From positions 1,210,667 through 1,274,666 of the forward strand of contig NZ_CH672427.1 in the NCBI RefSeq assembly GCF_000153205.1: a DNA stretch of 64,000 bases. The letters run 5' to 3'. Made by a program: the position numbers and the translations under genes. Below, piece after piece: positions 48,233 through 57,512 of this stretch (position 1 is the first letter of the stretch; every line of letters begins with the position of its first letter). The stretch comes from Nitrococcus mobilis Nb-231. Lineage in GTDB: Bacteria > Pseudomonadota > Gammaproteobacteria > Nitrococcales > Nitrococcaceae. The notes beneath the pieces were generated by a model. It worked only from the letters and a program-made list of their open reading frames with translations, was not told the DNA's origin and did not search any database.

Positions 48233-49984
48233 TTATCTCGTGGTTTGGTTATCCAGCGTGCCGCGCCGTGCACTTTGCTCACCGGTATTGACGACCGCGT
48301 GCGTGACACTCGGCAATACCTCCGCCGGCGGGCCAAACATATTGACTCGGCCGTCGCGCAGAACCAAAAGCTTGTCGACCGCGTTGATGATCGCCGGGCG
48401 ATGCGCAATCACGACTACGGTTTTGCCGGCGGCGCGCAGGTTCGTCAGCGCCGTGCGCAGCGCTTCTTCACCCTCAGCGTCGAGGTTCGAATTGGGTTCA
48501 TCCAAAACAATGAGTACCGGGTCGCCATAGAGCGCCCGCGCCAGTGCTATGCGTTGCCGTTGACCGGCCGAGAGAACGCTGCCCCCTTCCCCGATCGGCG
48601 TATCATAACCCTCGGGGAGTTCGAGGATCATCTCATGTACGTCGGCCCGTTTAGCCGCCGCAACAACTTTGTCACCCGCCGGCTGCTCATGGAAGCGCGC
48701 AATGTTCTCGGCCACGGTGCCATCGAATAGCTCGACGTCTTGCGGCAGATACCCCACGTGCGGTCCGAGCTGTTCACGGTTCCAGCGGCATACGTCGGCC
48801 CCATCGAGCCGTATATGCCCCGCCGCCGGTTCCCACACGCCGACCAGCAGGCGCGCCAAGGTGGACTTGCCGGCCGCATTGGGGCCGATCAGACCAAGCA
48901 TCTCACCTTTTGATAAAGCGAAAGACACTCCTTTGAGGATGGCTTTGGTGGCCCCGGGAGGGGCGGCGACCACCCCCTCTACGGCGAGTACTCCGCTCGG
49001 TTTCGGCAGCTTCATCGGCTCCTGTGCGGGCCGCCATTGCGCCATGAGATCCTGCAATCTTGCGTAAGCGGACCTTGCACTCAAGAAACTGCGCCACGAA
49101 TTGATCGCCACTTCCACCGGCGCCAACGCCCTCGCCATAATGATCGACGCCACGACCATGACACCGGGGGTAATCACCTGCCGAATCGCAAGATACGCCC
49201 CCACACCGAGCATCCCGATCTGTAGCAGTTGGCGCACGATCTTCGCGCTCGCGCTCACCCCACCGGCCCGGTCGCTGGCCAGCGCTTGCAGCGCGATCGC
49301 CGTTTCCTGGCGCCGCAACCACCGCCGCAACAGGCCCGTCATCATGCCCATAGCCTGGATCGCCTCGGCGTTGCGCAGGCTGGATTCGGCAAACGCATGG
49401 GAATTGACGGAGACCTTTGATGCTTCCCTGAGCGGACCGCGCGTGATCAACTCGCCCACGATCGCCAATGCGAAGAGAATCACCGCGCCACCCAAGGCGA
49501 CGAAACCAAGGACGGGATGAAGCACGAATATGACCAGGATAAAAATCGGCGTCCAAGGCGCGTCGAACAAGGCGAGTAGGCCGGGACCGGTCAGGAAAGT
49601 TCTGATCGTCTCCAGATCGCGAAGCGGCTGGCCGTGTGTCCGCTGGCTGCGCAAACGACTGACGAGCATCGCCGAGAGTACCGAATCGCTCAATCGATTG
49701 TCGAAGCGGGCACCTACCCTAACGAGAATACGCGAGCGCGCAAGATCCACCAAACCAAGCGTCAATAGAAGGCCCAGGGCGAGAATGGTGAGCATGAGCA
49801 AGGTATCTTCGCTGCGCGAGGCTAGTACACGGCCGTATACCTGCAGCATGTAAAGCGGGACGGTCAGCATGAGCGCGTTTATGAAAAAGCTGAATATCCC
49901 GACCGAACCGAACACCCCGCGGGAAGCGGATAATGCGTCGTCGAGCTCGGTACGGGTATTCGCTCGAACGCCAGCGGCGGCCAT
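48233..49984 (-). CDS. Type I secretion ABC transporter/ATPase (PrtD type)
   Basis: A 583-residue half-transporter: membrane domain (about 1-300, with FSFFINALMLTVPLYMLQVY) and an ATPase with Walker A GPNAAGKST, signature VLSAGQRQRIALARAL and Walker B PVLIVLDEPNSNLD. It has no N-terminal C39 peptidase, which fits exporters such as PrtD and LapB-like proteins that carry uncleaved substrates. It is the first gene of an operon with the HlyD gene. Substrate is not shown; the large Calx-beta protein 2.4 kb away is the natural candidate. Confidence 0.93.
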   Translation of the reverse strand: MAAAGVRANTRTELDDALSASRGVFGSVGIFSFFINALMLTVPLYMLQVYGRVLASRSEDTLLMLTILALGLLLTLGLVDLARSRILVRVGARFDNRLSDSVLSAMLVSRLRSQRTHGQPLRDLETIRTFLTGPGLLALFDAPWTPIFILVIFVLHPVLGFVALGGAVILFALAIVGELITRGPLREASKVSVNSHAFAESSLRNAEAIQAMGMMTGLLRRWLRRQETAIALQALASDRAGGVSASAKIVRQLLQIGMLGVGAYLAIRQVITPGVMVVASIIMARALAPVEVAINSWRSFLSARSAYARLQDLMAQWRPAQEPMKLPKPSGVLAVEGVVAAPPGATKAILKGVSFALSKGEMLGLIGPNAAGKSTLARLLVGVWEPAAGHIRLDGADVCRWNREQLGPHVGYLPQDVELFDGTVAENIARFHEQPAGDKVVAAAKRADVHEMILELPEGYDTPIGEGGSVLSAGQRQRIALARALYGDPVLIVLDEPNSNLDAEGEEALRTALTNLRAAGKTVVVIAHRPAIINAVDKLLVLRDGRVNMFGPPAEVLPSVTHAVVNTGEQSARRGTLDNQTTR

Positions 49985-50174
49985 AGCGTGCTCCTGTGTT
50001 CTTGTTTTATCTGGCTAGCGCATTGGCCATTTGCGACTATGATACCGGCTGATGCAATGGGCCGGTTCTTTATCTCACCCATTCTAGCCGAGCAACGCCG
50101 AATTTGGGGATCAGAATACGGAAATCGTGTGCTGCACTCAGCCGCTTAGGGAGTTGCATCAGCTCGATCATTGA

Positions 50175-50762
50175 TCACTCGACCGACGGCAATACGTCCG
50201 ACACGGTAAATCGAGTATCCGGAAACGCGAGGGGCGTTAACGTGTCGCCGGGACGCAAGCGCCGAGTCAAGCTATAACCGTCCTTCCTCGGCTCTCGCAA
50301 GACTTCCACACCGCCCGTGGTCAAATCCACAATCCAAAGCTCTATGATGCCGGCGGCGGCACAGAGTGGCGCTTTCACCTCACGGTCACGCTGCAACGAA
50401 GTATCGGCAACCTCGATGACGAGGAGCACATCATCCGGGCGCGGATGAGCGTCCGCGTAGCACTCGGGGCGTCCCCGCAGCAAAGCGATATCCGGGTAGA
50501 GTTCGGAGTCGTCCGAAAGTACCAGTGCATTTTGTGGTGAAACCACGACTCCCTCGCCGACGCTGCGAGACAACAATTGTACGAGCAAGTTCACGCAGGC
50601 GGCATGGCGCGGGCCGATCGGCGCCATCGTCAACAACTCCCCAGCCACCAGCTCCACCCGCTCATCATCGGTGAGGATACCGACGGCGCCCATCCGATGG
50701 TATTCCGCGACGGTGAAGCGGCGCCGCTCCCTTGCCTCGACATGAAATACGGCCGCACCCAT
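50175..50762 (-). CDS. Uma2 family endonuclease-fold protein (DUF820)
   Basis: A 195-residue protein with the DUF820/Uma2 pattern: FTVAEYHRMGAVGILTDDERVELVAGEL, the restriction-endonuclease-like core SELYPDIALLRG and DDVLLVIEVADTSLQRDREVKAP. Uma2 proteins are PD-(D/E)xK-fold enzymes of unknown role, common in accessory regions. No partner gene is seen. The 190 bp before it, toward the ABC gene, contains nothing I can identify. Confidence 0.88.
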   Translation of the reverse strand: MGAAVFHVEARERRRFTVAEYHRMGAVGILTDDERVELVAGELLTMAPIGPRHAACVNLLVQLLSRSVGEGVVVSPQNALVLSDDSELYPDIALLRGRPECYADAHPRPDDVLLVIEVADTSLQRDREVKAPLCAAAGIIELWIVDLTTGGVEVLREPRKDGYSLTRRLRPGDTLTPLAFPDTRFTVSDVLPSVE

Positions 50763-50932
50763 GGATCGACTCCATCGACGCCGCGCGCCGGTTGCTATAT
50801 CTGCAGATTCATTATATCGGAGCGGCGGGCAGCAGCCATTATATTCAGGACTGCGTGCAGTATTCGGTCAGACGCAGCACGAAATCATCCTGATGGACGC
50901 TACGGGGCTGTCGAAAATAGCGTCGATCGCGG

Positions 50933-51052
50933 TTATTGCACCCAATTCTCCAGCTTCAGGCCGTCCACACGCTCAAATTCACGGGTGTTGTTGGCTACCA
51001 TCGTCAGCTTGGCCAGTGCCGCCGCCCTGCGCTCGTCAGGATACTTGGACAT
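50933..51052 (-). pseudogene. VapC-like PIN toxin C-terminal remnant
   Basis: A 39-codon reading whose last half (TMVANNTREFERVDGLKLENW) matches the C-terminal tail of VapC toxins, which reads VTNNTREFERVPGL in many members. The preceding SKYPDERRAAALAKL is not VapC-like. The catalytic N-terminal PIN residues are absent. It is probably the remnant of a lost toxin-antitoxin module joined to unrelated sequence. Confidence 0.7.
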
Positions 51053-51304
51053 CGTTTCCCCTATCGCCCCCCATCTTTATTAGAAGGATAACTCGGTGAG
51101 ACGACATCTATCCTGACAGGGAGGGGGTCGAACGGAATTGTCCGCTCGAACTCGAAGCTACCTTTTACGTTCAGGGCGTGGCGCGAGCCAGGAGGTGTAA
51201 AGAGAGAGGCATCATCGGGCGCCAAGGTGCCGGTAGAGTTGTCTCATCGCATCACGGGCCACGCTCAAACGCCAGATCCGCTGTCCAAAAGATCACACGG
51301 AACC

Positions 51305-51841
51305 TCACACCTTGGAAGCTTCACGAGCGCCGCTGGATGCACCCTGCCAAGTAGTATGATGAAACGAGTGTGGGCCAATAAAGATCTCCGCCTCGGTTTG
51401 AATTGATACGACACGTGTCGCCTGATCCCCTAGGCGCGGCTTGCGAGGATAAAATAAGCCAACAGCCCACTCTTCTTGAGAATAGGGGTTAGCTGACGAG
51501 CGGATGTTGGTTCGTGGAACGATTTCTTTTCCAGAATCATCGCAATAAGAATTACGAACTCTGATTACGATCTCAGCTTTGTAACGATTCTTTTCCATTA
51601 TGGCTTTATTGATCCAACTCGCAACCAACCAAAAAAAATAAACTCCCGGAACAGCGCACAAAACTTTTATCCCCATTGGCATTGGTTTACGTTCTTTAGG
51701 CCTCACCGTCCAAACATTGACTTCACCACCTAGGCTCGTATAGATAAGAGGCGCACACGGTGAACGAGAATCACACCAACTCCAAGTTTCGACCCATATT
51801 TGTTGACCAGGAACTTGCTCTATTTTTTGATAATGCGACAT
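51305..51841 (-). CDS. Hypothetical protein with one membrane helix
   Basis: I do not recognise this family. The 178 residues contain one hydrophobic segment near the middle (GIKVLCAVPGVYFFWLVASWI) and several Trp and Cys. Its DNA is more AT-rich than the core genes, suggesting recent acquisition. A short opposite-strand reading (51833-51964, lipoprotein-like MRHRFTSKYICLLVLVSMG) overlaps its start and cannot also be shown real. Confidence 0.5.
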   Translation of the reverse strand: MSHYQKIEQVPGQQIWVETWSWCDSRSPCAPLIYTSLGGEVNVWTVRPKERKPMPMGIKVLCAVPGVYFFWLVASWINKAIMEKNRYKAEIVIRVRNSYCDDSGKEIVPRTNIRSSANPYSQEEWAVGLFYPRKPRLGDQATRVVSIQTEAEIFIGPHSFHHTTWQGASSGAREASKV

Positions 51842-52320
51842 CGGTTTACCTCAAAATATATTTGTTTGCTGGTGCTGGTGAGTATGGGCAGCTCATGCAG
51901 TACAACAGGACTTGTCTCGCACTATAGGAACGCCATGCCTGGCCATTTCGGAGTCCCTGGCTAAAATATGCAAATAAAATGGCTCGGTTTTACGGGCTCG
52001 ATAACAGCAACGATCAATTGTTAGTTAGAGAGCTGAAACCAATCACGCAGCAGCAAGACAGGCACAGCGCATTACATACTCGGATAGCAGCCCGATCAAC
52101 TGAGGCGGCTGGACTAAAACGTCTGGCCATACCCCAGGGGTATCTGATTTATTCGCCACGCGGCGAAGTCTACCAGGCTAAGGATTGCGCTTTAGCATCA
52201 AGCGGCAGCGATAAAGGCCAGCCACGCTTGCTCGCAATTACCCTTGGAAGAATTCGCGACGTTCAAAAAGAAGACGCCGGCACTGGGTCACGGCGTCTTC
52301 CGAAGAAGGCTCTAACGCTA
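51842..52320. other. Region between unknown gene and prx
   Basis: No supported gene. A 127-codon plus-strand reading (51979-52362) overlaps both the prx terminator and the end of prx, has no clear ribosome site and looks like chance. The first part is AT-rich. The only clear signal is the terminator at 52264-52300. Confidence 0.4.
52264..52300 (-). terminator. Intrinsic terminator of prx
   Basis: On the minus strand GAAGACGCCG and CGGCGTCTTC form a perfect 10-bp stem with an 11-base loop, directly followed by TTTTT. It lies 20 bp after the prx stop codon, which is where rho-independent termination is expected. Confidence 0.9.
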
Positions 52321-52956
52321 TTACTTGTTGGGCTGTGGCGTCAAACGCAGATACGCACGTAGTGTCTTCCAGCCCTTGGGAAACTGTGCCTTAGCCTGCT
52401 CGTCCGAGATGCTCGGAAGGATTACGCAATCATCACCGTCCTTCCAATCCACGGGGGTGGCAACTTTGTGATTATCGGTGAGCTGGAGGGCATCGATCAC
52501 CCGCAAAATCTCCTGGAAATTACGCCCGGTAGCCGGCGGGTAGGTAATCATCGCCCGGATTTTTTTGTTTGGATCGATAAAGAACACTGATCGAACCGGT
52601 ACGGTGTCACTGGCCTTGGGATGGATCATCTCGTAGAGTTCAGCGACCTTGCGATCCTGATCGCCGATGATTGGGAAGTTGACCGTGGTCTGCTGAGTGT
52701 CATTGATGTCGTCAATCCAGCGGCGGTGGTCTGCTACTGAATCCACGCTTACCGCGATTACTTTGGTGTTGCGCTTATCGAACTCTGGCTTGAGATTGGC
52801 CGTGCGTCCCAGCTCCGTGGTGCATACCGGCGTAAAGTCCGCTGGATGCGAGTAGAGCACCGCCCAGTGGTCACCAATCCATTGATGGAAGTCAATGGTG
52901 CCTTCAGTGGTCTCGGCGGTAAAATTGGGAGCGGTATCACCGATTCGTAGCGACAT
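52321..52956 (-). CDS. 1-Cys peroxiredoxin (Prx6 family)
   Basis: The protein reduces peroxides. The peroxidatic Cys45 sits in HPADFTPVCTTELG. At 211 residues with the long C-terminal domain (DCVILPSISDEQAKAQFPKG) it belongs to the Prx6/AhpC-like 1-Cys type; there is no second Cys at the usual resolving position. It stands alone and has its own terminator. No regulator site was found in the 129 bp before it. Confidence 0.95.
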   Translation of the reverse strand: MSLRIGDTAPNFTAETTEGTIDFHQWIGDHWAVLYSHPADFTPVCTTELGRTANLKPEFDKRNTKVIAVSVDSVADHRRWIDDINDTQQTTVNFPIIGDQDRKVAELYEMIHPKASDTVPVRSVFFIDPNKKIRAMITYPPATGRNFQEILRVIDALQLTDNHKVATPVDWKDGDDCVILPSISDEQAKAQFPKGWKTLRAYLRLTPQPNK

Positions 52957-53085
52957 AAAACGGCCTCCTTAGTTATGCTTAGCCTGTCGCCGCAGCATAC
53001 AGTCGTCCATCGTCACGGTCGACCACATAGCTACAGCATGATTATTTTTCGGTGGAATCGTTTACTCTATTTATCATACCATGCG

Positions 53086-53358
53086 TTATATACTGCGCTG
53101 CATCCGCTCATATCCGCGCCGTGTAATCAACACCATGTTGACACTTGCAAGATAAAGCGCGCCGGATTGGTGCAGCGCCTCTGCCAGCTTCGAATGCTCA
53201 TTCGCGGCCAGACAGAAAAAATCCATCCCTTCTTCCAGGCAAGGCCGCACGCGCTTGAAGACCCGGAAACTCGTCCCTTTAGGCACGCCATTGAGCCGAT
53301 CGAGCTGCCGTAAGGTCATCACCTCCCGGCCGCGGTAGTGGAAAGGTTGCGTCTTCAT
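53086..53358 (-). CDS. ORF6N-like DNA-binding domain protein
   Basis: A 90-residue protein reading HYRGREVMTLRQLDRLNGV, then EEGMDFFCLAANE and NMVLITRRGYERM. This resembles ORF6N domains of phage antirepressor-type proteins. Such genes are usually remnants of prophage or mobile islands. The match is by pattern only and the function is not known. Confidence 0.55.
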   Translation of the reverse strand: MKTQPFHYRGREVMTLRQLDRLNGVPKGTSFRVFKRVRPCLEEGMDFFCLAANEHSKLAEALHQSGALYLASVNMVLITRRGYERMQRSI

Positions 53359-53471
53359 ACTAGCGAACCCGCCAACGACGTCCCGTCAAAAGACGTATCG
53401 AGGTGAACAAATGTGTCTAATACCTGTCATCATGGCAAGTGTAAACGCCTAGCGGAGCGGGAACGAAGCCC

Positions 53472-54461
53472 ATGGATTTTTTGTACGACTACGGCCTCTT
53501 TCTAGCAAAGACAGCTACCGTGGTGATTGCGCTGCTCGCCGTAATCGGCACCGCCGCGGCAACGACCATGCGCGGTCGCGGCCGTTCCCGAGACCGCCTG
53601 GAGCTGAATCGTCTCAATGAACGCTACCGGGATAGGGTGGAGCGTATCGAGGGTGTGTTTACCCCACGGCGGCCTGTATGGCACCGGAAAAAACGCGCCA
53701 CGGCTACCCGTCAGGCCAACAGCAAAGACACCAGCGATCGCCCTCGGCTGTTCATCCTGGACTTCCAGGGCGACCTCCGGGCGAGCGCAACAGAGAGCTT
53801 GCGTGAGGAGATCAGCGCCATCTTAACCGCGGCTCGGCCGCAGGATAGAGTTTTGCTGCGGTTGGAGAGCGCGGGAGGGCTGGTACACAATTATGGGTTG
53901 GCCGCCTCGCAGCTTATCCGACTACGCAAACGGGGTATCCATCTCACTATAAGTATCGATCGTGTGGCAGCCAGTGGGGGCTATTTGATGGCGAGTGTTG
54001 CCGACTGCCTCGTTGCCGCACCCTTCGCGATCGTCGGCTCCATTGGAGTGATCGCCCAAGTCCCCAATTTCCACCGCGTGCTAAAGAAGCATGAGGTGGA
54101 TTTCGAACTGCATACCGCCGGTGAATTCAAGCGGACGCTTACCCTGTTCGGGGAAAATACGGATGCCGCGCGGGCAAAGTTTCGAGAGGAGTTGGCAGAG
54201 ATCCATCAATCGTTTAAGGAGCACATTGCCCGCTATCGACCTAACGTCGAGATCAACCGGATCGCAACCGGTGAATATTGGCTTGGTGAGCGTGCCTGCG
54301 AACTCGGGCTCGTGGACGAGTTAGGCACCAGCGACGATTTTATCTTAAGCCGACTGGAGACAATGGAGCTCATCAGTCTGCGTTTTCGGCGTCGTGAACG
54401 CATGACCCGCCGCCTCGCGCTCGGGTTCGAATCCCTGCTGAAGCGACTCATGGGACACTGA
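53472..54461 (+). CDS. sohB: Signal peptide peptidase-like protease SohB
   Basis: An S49 protease anchored at the inner membrane. The N-terminal segment FLAKTATVVIALLAVIGTAA is the membrane helix. The catalytic Ser is in IDRVAASGGYLMASV and the Lys in AGEFKRTLTLFGENT. Length 329 is a close match to E. coli SohB. The exact substrates are unknown. Confidence 0.93.
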   Translation: MDFLYDYGLFLAKTATVVIALLAVIGTAAATTMRGRGRSRDRLELNRLNERYRDRVERIEGVFTPRRPVWHRKKRATATRQANSKDTSDRPRLFILDFQGDLRASATESLREEISAILTAARPQDRVLLRLESAGGLVHNYGLAASQLIRLRKRGIHLTISIDRVAASGGYLMASVADCLVAAPFAIVGSIGVIAQVPNFHRVLKKHEVDFELHTAGEFKRTLTLFGENTDAARAKFREELAEIHQSFKEHIARYRPNVEINRIATGEYWLGERACELGLVDELGTSDDFILSRLETMELISLRFRRRERMTRRLALGFESLLKRLMGH

Positions 54462-54662
54462 ACGGCGCCCATTATACTTGAGTAAGACACTGTGTCCCTA
54501 TTGGCACACACTTCTGCCATTGATTAGGGCAGGGCAATGCAAACGCATTTTAATGAAGCCCAGGAGGAATTTGCGTCGTCACACTCCAGCAAGCGTGCAA
54601 ACCTGTCATGGACCAGTACATGAACTGGCCGAATTATTGCCTCGCTGAGGCTTTCTTCGCAG

Positions 54663-54905
54663 CTAGTTTGCAGCGCACTTGCGCACAAGGAAGTAAAACT
54701 CATCCTCGTGTCGCCAATGATCTACGAGCTCGTGCCCGGTTTTAATGCAAAAAGCGGTAAAATCGATCACTGAGTGCGGGTCGGTAGCCCGCACGCGAAC
54801 CACCTGCCCGTTGAGCATGGTGACGAGTTGCTTTTTCGTCCGTAGGATTGGCAAAGGGCAGTTGAGTCCGCGCAAATCGAGATCGACATCGTACTGGATA
54901 CTCAT
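54663..54905 (-). CDS. tusA: Sulfur carrier protein TusA
   Basis: The 80 residues from ATG 54905 (MSIQYDVDLDLRGLNCPLPI) match TusA/SirA-family carriers, with the thiol-bearing Cys16 in LRGLNCPLPILRTKK. They pass persulfide sulfur to tRNA thiolation and related paths. ATG 54917 is an alternative start, four codons longer. No other tus or dsr gene is adjacent. Confidence 0.92.
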   Translation of the reverse strand: MSIQYDVDLDLRGLNCPLPILRTKKQLVTMLNGQVVRVRATDPHSVIDFTAFCIKTGHELVDHWRHEDEFYFLVRKCAAN

Positions 54906-55011
54906 TGCTGCAGTCATAAGCTTACGGGCAGCGTAAAATTCGTTATCCCAAACTATCAACCGTCGACAGTATAACTGATTACTGCACCAGAATGGGGGGC
55001 GGGATTCCCTT

Positions 55012-55188
55012 ATGAGCACAAACCACGACACCGATCGCCAAGAGCACGAATTCGACCCACGCCCGGTCAGTGACGAGCAGCTGCGCGAGGAGTACTCGCG
55101 GGAACAGGTCGAACGTTGGCGCAAGAACGCCGACAAAGCCCACAGTGAATGGTTCGACGTTATGAACAACCCCTACGGCAAGGATTGA
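55012..55188 (+). CDS. Small acidic/basic protein, 58 residues
   Basis: The reading from ATG 55012 to TGA 55188 encodes 58 residues: it begins STNHDTDRQEHEFDPRPVSD, then is helical and highly charged (EQLREEYSREQVERWRKNAD), and ends VMNNPYGKD. The charge pattern and the absence of rare codons suggest a real gene, but the ribosome site is a weak GGGCGGGA-like run. I do not recognise a family; the helical part resembles no catalytic domain. It precedes lipA by 160 bp. Confidence 0.5.
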   Translation: MSTNHDTDRQEHEFDPRPVSDEQLREEYSREQVERWRKNADKAHSEWFDVMNNPYGKD

Positions 55189-55354
55189 ACATCGTCTAGA
55201 AAGCGGGCGGCTAGCGGGCAGTCCTACTGTGTAGGCCCATGCCTTGCTCGAAGCCGGTCTAAAATCGCTAGACTATGAGCTCTGGTGCCATCGCACCAGG
55301 TCACACTCTGATCTGTAGACCATTCGGACGAAATTGAATAGAGATTTCTACGCC

Positions 55355-56359
55355 ATGAGCGACCTTAAGGGCATCCCTATCGTCATAAGCGGAACCAAAA
55401 TCGCCAAACCCAATGGCATCCGTGCCATCAAAAACGGACTCAAAGTGGATCGCCGCGCTACGGCGATCCCACGTGGCAACAAACCGAGCTGGCTGCGAGT
55501 ACGGATACCTACGGGCGAAGGCTATCAGCGAGTCAAGCAAATTGTTCGCGATCACCGCCTGGCTACGGTGTGCGAGGAATCCATGTGTCCTAACATCGCT
55601 GAATGTTGGGGCAGTGGCACCGCCACCCTGATGTTGATGGGCGACGTCTGCACGCGTGCCTGCCGTTTCTGCGCCGTGGACACCGGCAACCCGCGCGGCC
55701 GGCTCAACCCGGACGAACCGCGGCTAGCCGCCGAAACGGTGCAGCTCATGGGGCTTAAATACGTTGTGCTCACCTCAGTGGACCGGGATGATTTACCCGA
55801 TGGTGGCGCCTCGCACTATGCAGACTGCGTCCGATGGATTAAACAAAACAACCCGGAAACTGCGATCGAAGTTCTAACACCTGACTTCAAAGGCGTACTG
55901 GAACACGTCGCGCAGGTAGCCGGCACCAATATCGATGTATTCGCGCAAAATGTCGAGACGGTGAAGCGACTGACTCATCCGGTCCGGGATCCGCGTGCCA
56001 GCTACGAGACGACATTAGGTGTCCTTGAATATGTCAAACAACATTATCCTACGGTACTGACAAAAACCAGTTTGATGTTGGGCCTTGGTGAGACGGATGA
56101 AGAGGTCCTGGAAACCATGGACGAACTGCGAGCGGTCGGGGTGGATATCATCACCTTCGGACAATATCTGCGCCCCACTCTTAATCACCTACCGGTGCAG
56201 CGCTACGTCACACCCGCTGAATTCGAGCAATATCGTCGCTTGGGATTGCAAAAAGGCTTTCTGGAAGTCGTCTCTGGTCCGTTGGTCCGCTCGAGCTACC
56301 GCGCCGAACGCGTACTAGAACAGACTAATTGCGGCCTCAGCCAGAGCACCGACACGTAA
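55355..56359 (+). CDS. lipA: Lipoyl synthase
   Basis: LipA inserts two sulfurs into octanoyl groups to make lipoyl cofactors. The auxiliary cluster Cys pattern is [12 protein letters not shown], the radical-SAM cluster motif is [11 protein letters not shown], and the C-terminus holds the RSSYRAE serine motif. From ATG 55355 the protein is 334 residues; the TTG at 55334 is a less likely start. No lipB is adjacent. Confidence 0.97.
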   Translation: MSDLKGIPIVISGTKIAKPNGIRAIKNGLKVDRRATAIPRGNKPSWLRVRIPTGEGYQRVKQIVRDHRLATVCEESMCPNIAECWGSGTATLMLMGDVCTRACRFCAVDTGNPRGRLNPDEPRLAAETVQLMGLKYVVLTSVDRDDLPDGGASHYADCVRWIKQNNPETAIEVLTPDFKGVLEHVAQVAGTNIDVFAQNVETVKRLTHPVRDPRASYETTLGVLEYVKQHYPTVLTKTSLMLGLGETDEEVLETMDELRAVGVDIITFGQYLRPTLNHLPVQRYVTPAEFEQYRRLGLQKGFLEVVSGPLVRSSYRAERVLEQTNCGLSQSTDT

Positions 56360-56475
56360 TCGAATCAAACTGCTAGGCTCTGATAGCCGTGCCACAAACG
56401 CAGTAACCGCAGCTAGTAAAATCCCCGCCCCACTCTGCAAATCGGGCCGATAAACTGCTAGCTCGCTAAGCGAAA

Positions 56476-56500
56476 CGACCGACCGTCCAGTGGTCGGTCG
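56476..56500 (-). terminator. Hairpin between convergent lipA and cyoE
   Basis: CGACCGACC and GGTCGGTCG form a perfect 9-bp stem with a 7-base loop. On the minus strand it is followed by TTTCG, so it may end the cyoE-containing transcript; it lies 80 bp past cyoE. It is a moderate terminator candidate because the U-run is short. Confidence 0.5.
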
Positions 56501-56579
56501 CAGCATAGGGTAGCTTTCCGGAGCACCGCGGCCGATCACATCGGGTTACCCTACCCCAGCCACGGTTGCCGACATCCAC

Positions 56580-57512
56580 TCACGACAATGCCAATTTAAT
56601 GTAGGGTAAATACCGATCGAACAACAAAATAGCAAAGATTGCCATCAGGTAGATGATGGAGAAACCAAATGACTTCATGGGCAGCGACTTATCTGACGAA
56701 ACCAGCATGGCCACACCATAGTAAAGGTAAATCCCGCCCATGATCATCGCGCCGGTCAGGTAAATAAGTCCACTGAGTCCTGTGACAAACGGCAAGGCAC
56801 TGACCGCCACCAGTAGGATGGTATAAAAAAGCACATTCCAGCGGGTATAACGGTCACCGTGAGTTACCGGCAACATGGGAATATTGACCTTGGCGTAATC
56901 TTCTCGCCGATGAATAGCAAGCGCCCAGAAATGCGGTGGTGTCCAAACAAAGATGATGAGAAACAAGAGCAGCGAATTCGGATCAATCGATCCGGTAACG
57001 GCCGTCCAGCCTAGCATAGGAGGTGCCGCACCCGCTGCACCGCCAATAACTATGTTCTGCGGCGTCGCTCGTTTTAGATAGAGCGTGTAAATAAATGCAT
57101 AGCCAATGAGCGATAGAAATGTCAAAAAAGCGGTGAGCGGATTGATGAATAAGTAGAGAATACCGAGCCCACTGACCCCTAACAGACTGGCAAAGACGAC
57201 GGCGTGCGGCGTTCGAATGCGCGCGGTTGGCAAAGGCCGGCGCTTGGTCCGCCACATTTGCCCGTCTATGCGTTGGTCAACCATGTGATTAATCGCGGCG
57301 GCCGAACCCGCGGCCAGTGCGATCCCGAGGCTGCCCAAAGTCAACGCCCGCCAAGGCACCTCGCCTGGGCTTGCCACCAACATGCCAACGATTGCTGTAA
57401 AGGCCATCAGAGCGACAACCCCTGGCTTGCATAATTCATAGTAATCGCGCCAATGGCGGATCAAATGCTGGCGGGCTGGCTCAATCCAAGTGATAGAGAT
57501 ACTTCTACTCAT
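56580..57512 (-). CDS. cyoE: Protoheme IX farnesyltransferase
   Basis: CyoE (CtaB) converts heme B to heme O, the first step to heme A for the aa3 oxidase. The prenyltransferase motif NHMVDQRIDGQMWRTKRRPL is present, with about nine membrane helices in 310 residues. It overlaps the ctaA stop by ATGA, so both steps of heme A synthesis are encoded together. Confidence 0.97.
   Translation of the reverse strand: MSRSISITWIEPARQHLIRHWRDYYELCKPGVVALMAFTAIVGMLVASPGEVPWRALTLGSLGIALAAGSAAAINHMVDQRIDGQMWRTKRRPLPTARIRTPHAVVFASLLGVSGLGILYLFINPLTAFLTFLSLIGYAFIYTLYLKRATPQNIVIGGAAGAAPPMLGWTAVTGSIDPNSLLLFLIIFVWTPPHFWALAIHRREDYAKVNIPMLPVTHGDRYTRWNVLFYTILLVAVSALPFVTGLSGLIYLTGAMIMGGIYLYYGVAMLVSSDKSLPMKSFGFSIIYLMAIFAILLFDRYLPYIKLALS

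Noticed and set aside
46895-49984. The ABC/HlyD pair as a bacteriocin or peptidase-type exporter
   Set aside because: No C39 peptidase domain at the ABC N-terminus and no small leader-peptide gene nearby.
51833-51964. A 43-codon lipoprotein-like reading
   Set aside because: The lipobox is poor (MGSSC), the reading is short and it overlaps the start of the gene on the other strand.
51979-52362. A 127-codon plus-strand reading before prx
   Set aside because: It crosses the prx terminator and the end of prx, lacks a ribosome site and has no family features.
54418-54436. GGTTCGAATCC-type sequence resembling a tRNA T-arm
   Set aside because: It lies inside sohB with no matching acceptor, D or anticodon arms.
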